A DNA stretch of 9,031 bases, from assembly GCA_013298325.1 (NCBI GenBank), contig JAAFHJ010000160.1, positions 1-9,031 on the forward strand, given 5' to 3'. Both the position numbers and the translations under genes were made by a program. A model generated the notes under the pieces. It was not told the origin of the DNA. It saw only the letters and a list, made by a program, of their open reading frames with translations, and made no database searches. Of the stretch, positions 5,991-9,031 are shown one piece after another (positions within the stretch are counted from its first letter, which is position 1; each line of letters begins with the position of its first letter). This DNA is from Myxococcales bacterium. Lineage in GTDB: Bacteria > Myxococcota_A > Polyangia > Polyangiales > Polyangiaceae.

Positions 5991-7169
5991 ATGCGAACGC
6001 CCCCTCCGTCGAGTTCCGGTGCGGGTTTTCCCGGGCGCCGTCTTTGGGAGGGGCGCCCGGCCCAGCTGCGCTGCCCGCTGACCTACAAGCTCGCCGCCGC
6101 GTCGTTCGGCGCGACGGCGCTCGTTGCCGTGCTTTTTTCCTGGGTTGCAGGCGTGGTGCTCTACGCCGACGTCCGCCCGATGCTCGGGTTTGCCTTCTTT
6201 GCGGCGACGATCGCGATCGCCGCCTGGCGCCTGCCGATCCACTTTCGCGAGCAGCTTGAGTTCACCGTGACCGACACCCACGTCGGCTGGAAGCGTGGAA
6301 TTTTGAGGCGTTCCATCGAACGCGCCGGCATCACCTACGCGCGCATCGTCTGGACGGCGCCCGGTGTGGGGGACCTCGTGCTCGTGCGCGCGGTTCCGAC
6401 GGGGGCGCTCCGCCGCACGCTGACCTTGGTTCTCCCCGATGTGGCGGCCCCTGATGCCGTCCTCGCAACGATCCGTGGAGTCACGCCCGCCGAACCTGCG
6501 CAAGCGACCGCGCGCATCGACGCCGGTGAGCAAATTCTCTGGTCGGCGGCCCCGACGGAGACGCGGTGGAGCCCCAAGCAGAAGCTCTCGAGCTTCGGCG
6601 CCGCGCTCCTTTTCGCCTTCGCCCTCGCTACGGCGGTTCGCCTTGCGCGCGCCGTTGCAAAAGTTATCGGACTTCATGCGCTTACGCCGGTTCAGACCGC
6701 TGCGTTTGCCGGCGCCGTCGTCATCGGGCTCGCGATGCTCTTCGGCGCCGCAGGCCTGCTCGCGTGGCGCTCGTTTTTCCGGAGCTGGTTTCTCCGTTCC
6801 CGCACGCGCTACCTCATCACCGACCGTCGGGTGCTCATCACGCGCGGCGCCGAAGAGCTCTCCCTCGACCGCCGAAATATCGCCTACGTCGTTGCGACCG
6901 AACATCGCGCGCTCTTCGCGGCGTTTCGCGGGCGCATGGCGCAGATCTTCCGTCGCGGGGCGGCACGGCGCTTCCTCGAGGAGGGGCGACCGTCCCTCGC
7001 ACCGCCGCCGCCCTACCGCTCGACCGATCTTTTCTTGGTCCTCGATGGGCCACGATCGCGGGCGGTTTCCGCGGCGGGCGCCTTCGGCGGCGGCGACGAA
7101 GACGCATTGATGCCGGTACTTACCGGGATTGCCGACGCCGAACCGGTCCGCGCGCTGCTGGGTGCATGA
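5991..7169 (+). CDS. Membrane protein with two bacterial-PH-like repeats
   Basis: A 392-residue integral membrane protein made of two similar halves. Each half has an acidic/Trp-containing lead (WEGRPAQL at 19-26; GEQILWSAAPTETRW at 179-193), then two membrane helices (about 33-57 and 64-82; about 200-222 and 236-258), then a PH-like beta segment. These segments are FTVTDTHVGWKRGILRRSIER (split at 91-111) and YLITDRRVLITRGAEELSLDR (split at 274-294). The pattern LTDxRVxxxxG plus a following Ser/Leu-rich strand is typical of bacterial PH domains of the YdbS/YdbT/DUF304 group; their ligands are mostly unknown. The C-terminus (after about 330) is Pro- and Gly-rich. I chose the ATG at 5991: the open frame continues far upstream, but that part is antisense to the hydrolase gene and has no membrane or family features. 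The kinase gene follows 63 bases later on the same strand. Confidence 0.72.
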   Translation: MRTPPPSSSGAGFPGRRLWEGRPAQLRCPLTYKLAAASFGATALVAVLFSWVAGVVLYADVRPMLGFAFFAATIAIAAWRLPIHFREQLEFTVTDTHVGWKRGILRRSIERAGITYARIVWTAPGVGDLVLVRAVPTGALRRTLTLVLPDVAAPDAVLATIRGVTPAEPAQATARIDAGEQILWSAAPTETRWSPKQKLSSFGAALLFAFALATAVRLARAVAKVIGLHALTPVQTAAFAGAVVIGLAMLFGAAGLLAWRSFFRSWFLRSRTRYLITDRRVLITRGAEELSLDRRNIAYVVATEHRALFAAFRGRMAQIFRRGAARRFLEEGRPSLAPPPPYRSTDLFLVLDGPRSRAVSAAGAFGGGDEDALMPVLTGIADAEPVRALLGA

Positions 7170-7232
7170 CCCCCGTGAACGCGCGCCATCGCCGCATCTT
7201 TTCGTGAAGGGATCGGCTAGCGTGCCGCTTCC

Positions 7233-8876
7233 GTGATTGCCATCGGCTCCACCCTAAGCGCGAAATACCGCATCCTTCGGCTCCTCGGAGACGGCGGGAT
7301 GGGGGCCGTCTACGAAGCGGAGCACATCCGCCTCAGCACCCGCGTCGCGGTAAAAGTGTTGCACGGCGAACTGGTGCAACATGCAGGAATCGTCGAACGG
7401 TTCCTCCAAGAGGCGAGCGTTTCCGCGCAGATCCAGAGTCCCCACGTGGTGCGCGTGATGGACGTCGAGCAGACGACCTACGGCGGTGCGCCGGTCGCCT
7501 ACCTGGTGATGGAGCTCCTCGAAGGGGAGCCGCTCGGCAAAAAGCTGGAGCGGGAGCCTCGGCTGCCGCCCGAGGTCGCGATCGAATACACGCGTCAGAT
7601 CTTGACCGGCCTCGAAGCGGCCCACGGCCTCGGCGTCGTTCATCGGGATCTCAAACCGGACAATATCTTTCTCACCTTTCAAGGGGGGAAGCCGAACTTA
7701 AAGCTGATTGATTTCGGCATTGCGAAGGTTTCGCGGACGCGGCTCCGCCCCGCCGATGCGCCCGATCTCACTGTCGCCGGCATGCTGATGGGGACCGCCG
7801 AGTACATGGCGCCCGAGCAGGTTCACGAGGCGGCGAAGGTCGATGCGCGGGCCGATTTGTATGCCGTCGGCGTGATCCTCTACGAAATGCTCGCCGGTGC
7901 TCGGCCGGTCGCTGGTGATGCATTTTCCGTGGTGCGGAAGGTCGAGCGCGGCGAGGTTCGCCCGCTCCGAGAAGCGGCGCCGAACGCCCCGCCCGAGCTC
8001 GCCGGATTGGTTCATCGGGCGATGGCACCGAAGGCGGAACATCGGTTTGTTTCGGCAGCAGAAATGCGCCTTTCCCTCGATGCAATTTCCGAAAAAAGGG
8101 CCGCTCTCGCGCCGGCCGCTGCCGCCGTCGCCGGTCCGTCGCCAGCCGTCGCTCCGGCCCTCGCAGCCCCCGTTGCCGCCGTTGCAGGAACACCGGCCGA
8201 CGACGGAACCCTCGTTGGCGCGCCGATCGCGGCGGTCTTTGCTCCGCCGCCGGCCGACCCAAAGGCGACCACCCAGCGTGCCGCCCCGGTCGCGTCCGCC
8301 TACGCAGCACCCGTGCATCATGCACCGATGCAGAACGCACCGACGCCACCCATGCAGAGTGCACCGATGGCGAGCACCGGAGAGCCGCGGCGGCGGAAGG
8401 CGCGCGCAACCTGGCCCTACGTCGTCGTGCCGCTCGTTGCGGGCGCCGCGCTCGTCGCTGGCGGCTTCGCAATTCTTCAAAATTCCGCGACGGATCCCCT
8501 GCCGATCGGGGCGTCCCCGGGACCGATCACGTCTGCAACGGCCGCCGCTGCGACGAGCGGTGTGCGCCCCGGCGATCCCCCGAACGGCGATCTCGGGTCT
8601 TTGCGCGGTGACGGCGTCCGCCCGCCAACCGCCGGAACTCCAGCAACCGGCTCGGCGCGCCCGGCCGCATCGGTGGTCGACGGGGGCGCGGTTCCGGCCA
8701 GCGGTTTTCCGTCGGCGATGCCGTTCCCTTCGGGCATCCCGCCGTTCACGGTCCCTTCGGGCATGCCGACGTTCACCGTCCCTTCCGGTTTCCCGACGAT
8801 CCCCGGCCTCCCCCCCTTCGGAGCGGCGCCGGCGAGCAGCGGGGGGAACAAACCGAATACGGGGGCAGGCTACTGA
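7233..8876 (+). CDS. Transmembrane serine/threonine protein kinase
   Basis: A 547-residue eukaryotic-type kinase. The GTG at 7233 is effectively forced: an in-frame TAG lies at 7218-7220 and the next Met is inside the Gly-rich loop. The kinase domain spans about 13-285 and has every key element: GDGGMGAVY loop (19-27), VAVK with Lys41, helix-C Glu60, HRDLKPDN (137-144), DFG (160-162), activation-loop Thr180 and Thr188, APE (193-195), and Asp208. It should be active and phosphorylate Ser/Thr in cytoplasmic targets. An Ala/Pro linker follows (about 290-390), including PMQ-type repeats near 365-379, then RRRK and one membrane helix (about 394-414). The outside tail (~130 residues) is Pro/Gly/Ala-rich and ends in tandem PSGxPxFTV repeats, with no PASTA, PEGA or other sensor domain visible. 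No Shine-Dalgarno is properly placed. The stop overlaps the next gene (TGATG). Confidence 0.95.
   Translation: MIAIGSTLSAKYRILRLLGDGGMGAVYEAEHIRLSTRVAVKVLHGELVQHAGIVERFLQEASVSAQIQSPHVVRVMDVEQTTYGGAPVAYLVMELLEGEPLGKKLEREPRLPPEVAIEYTRQILTGLEAAHGLGVVHRDLKPDNIFLTFQGGKPNLKLIDFGIAKVSRTRLRPADAPDLTVAGMLMGTAEYMAPEQVHEAAKVDARADLYAVGVILYEMLAGARPVAGDAFSVVRKVERGEVRPLREAAPNAPPELAGLVHRAMAPKAEHRFVSAAEMRLSLDAISEKRAALAPAAAAVAGPSPAVAPALAAPVAAVAGTPADDGTLVGAPIAAVFAPPPADPKATTQRAAPVASAYAAPVHHAPMQNAPTPPMQSAPMASTGEPRRRKARATWPYVVVPLVAGAALVAGGFAILQNSATDPLPIGASPGPITSATAAAATSGVRPGDPPNGDLGSLRGDGVRPPTAGTPATGSARPAASVVDGGAVPASGFPSAMPFPSGIPPFTVPSGMPTFTVPSGFPTIPGLPPFGAAPASSGGNKPNTGAGY
8709..8807 (+). repeat. 27-bp tandem repeat coding PSGxPxFTV in the kinase tail
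   Basis: Three consecutive 27-base units (8727-8753, 8754-8780, 8781-8807) code PSGIPPFTV, PSGMPTFTV and PSGFPTIPG. A partial unit (PSAMPF) precedes them at 8709-8726. Units one and two differ at three bases; the third is more diverged. The repeat keeps frame, so it could expand or shrink without disrupting the kinase. Confidence 0.85.
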
Positions 8877-9031
8877 TGCTTGTCATCGCGGTAGACGTGG
8901 AAAGCGACGGGCCGATCCCCGGTGACTACTCGATGATCTCCCTCGGTGCGGTCGTCGTCGAAGAGGGGCTAGGGCGCACCTTCTATGGGCGTTTTCGGCC
9001 GATTTCTGAGCGCTTCGTCCCCGAAGCATTG
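8876..9031 (+). CDS. DEDD-type 3'-5' exonuclease, N-terminal part (3' truncated by window end)
   Basis: The first 52 codons are visible and still open at the window end. They begin MLVIAVDVESDGPIPGDYSM, then ISLGAVVVEEGL and TFYGRFRPI. Asp7 and Glu9 in VDVESDGP form the first metal-binding motif of the RNase T/DnaQ exonuclease family, and the GDYSMISLGAVVVE stretch is typical of its ExoI-like members. The other catalytic acids lie beyond the window. The ATG at 8876 overlaps the kinase stop by one base (TGATG), so re-initiation after the kinase is likely. A purine-rich GGGGGCAGG precedes it but is not a clean Shine-Dalgarno. Confidence 0.75.
   Translation, partial: MLVIAVDVESDGPIPGDYSMISLGAVVVEEGLGRTFYGRFRPISERFVPEAL

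Noticed and set aside
7170..7232. Gap between the PH-like gene and the kinase as a promoter or terminator
   Set aside because: I saw no convincing -35/-10 pair and no hairpin with a T-run. The GAAGGG at 7206-7211 is 21 bases from the GTG, too far to act as its ribosome binding site.
8313..8325. Near-perfect palindrome GTGCATCATGCAC as a possible operator
   Set aside because: It lies inside the kinase coding sequence in a stretch coding the PMQ-type repeats, so coding and chance explain it.
19..9031. CRISPR arrays, tRNA/rRNA genes, insertion sequences or phage genes
   Set aside because: No regularly spaced direct repeats, conserved RNA segments, transposase motifs or terminal inverted repeats were seen.

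Overview
The window is a high-GC stretch of bacterial chromosome, densely packed with genes. It most resembles a Myxococcota (Deltaproteobacteria-like, probably Polyangia) genome. The evidence is the protein repertoire: a eukaryotic-type Ser/Thr kinase with a Pro/Ala-rich tail, a separate membrane-anchored PEGA-domain fragment, several lipoproteins, and a TPR-plus-single-membrane-helix protein of a kind common in myxobacteria. No RNA gene, CRISPR array, insertion sequence or phage gene was found, and no gap between genes exceeds 100 bases. The first 18 bases match the 3' end of an Illumina TruSeq adapter, so position 1 is an assembly-end artefact and native sequence starts near base 19.

Layout. 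(1) 19-639 +: C-terminal remainder of a membrane protein ending in a PEGA domain, probably the tail of another Ser/Thr kinase. (2) 662-1963 + and 1960-2469 +: a type 1 periplasmic-binding-protein-like lipoprotein and a Cys-rich lipoprotein, overlapping by ATGA. (3) 2483-3352 -: an exported TPR-like/beta-domain protein with one C-terminal membrane helix, convergent with the previous pair. (4) 3450-3935 + and 3932-4921 +: dCMP deaminase and D-alanine--D-alanine ligase, again overlapping by ATGA. (5) 4923-5900 -: an alpha/beta hydrolase strikingly like eukaryotic ABHD18 (DUF2048), whose stop lies one base from the ligase stop. (6) 5991-7169 +: a four-helix membrane protein built from two bacterial-PH-like repeats. 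(7) 7233-8876 +: a complete Ser/Thr kinase with a membrane helix and a repetitive Pro-rich C-terminus. (8) 8876-9031 +: the start of a DEDD-type 3'-5' exonuclease, coupled to the kinase and cut off by the window end.

Functionally the window mixes housekeeping (dUMP supply, peptidoglycan precursor synthesis) with envelope and signalling genes (lipoproteins, TPR protein, PH-like membrane protein, kinases, putative lipid hydrolase). The strongest points for follow-up are the ABHD18-like hydrolase, the dCMP deaminase-Ddl and kinase-exonuclease coupled pairs, the near-absence of Shine-Dalgarno sequences, and the adapter remnant. I see no clear evidence of a wholly new multi-gene system.
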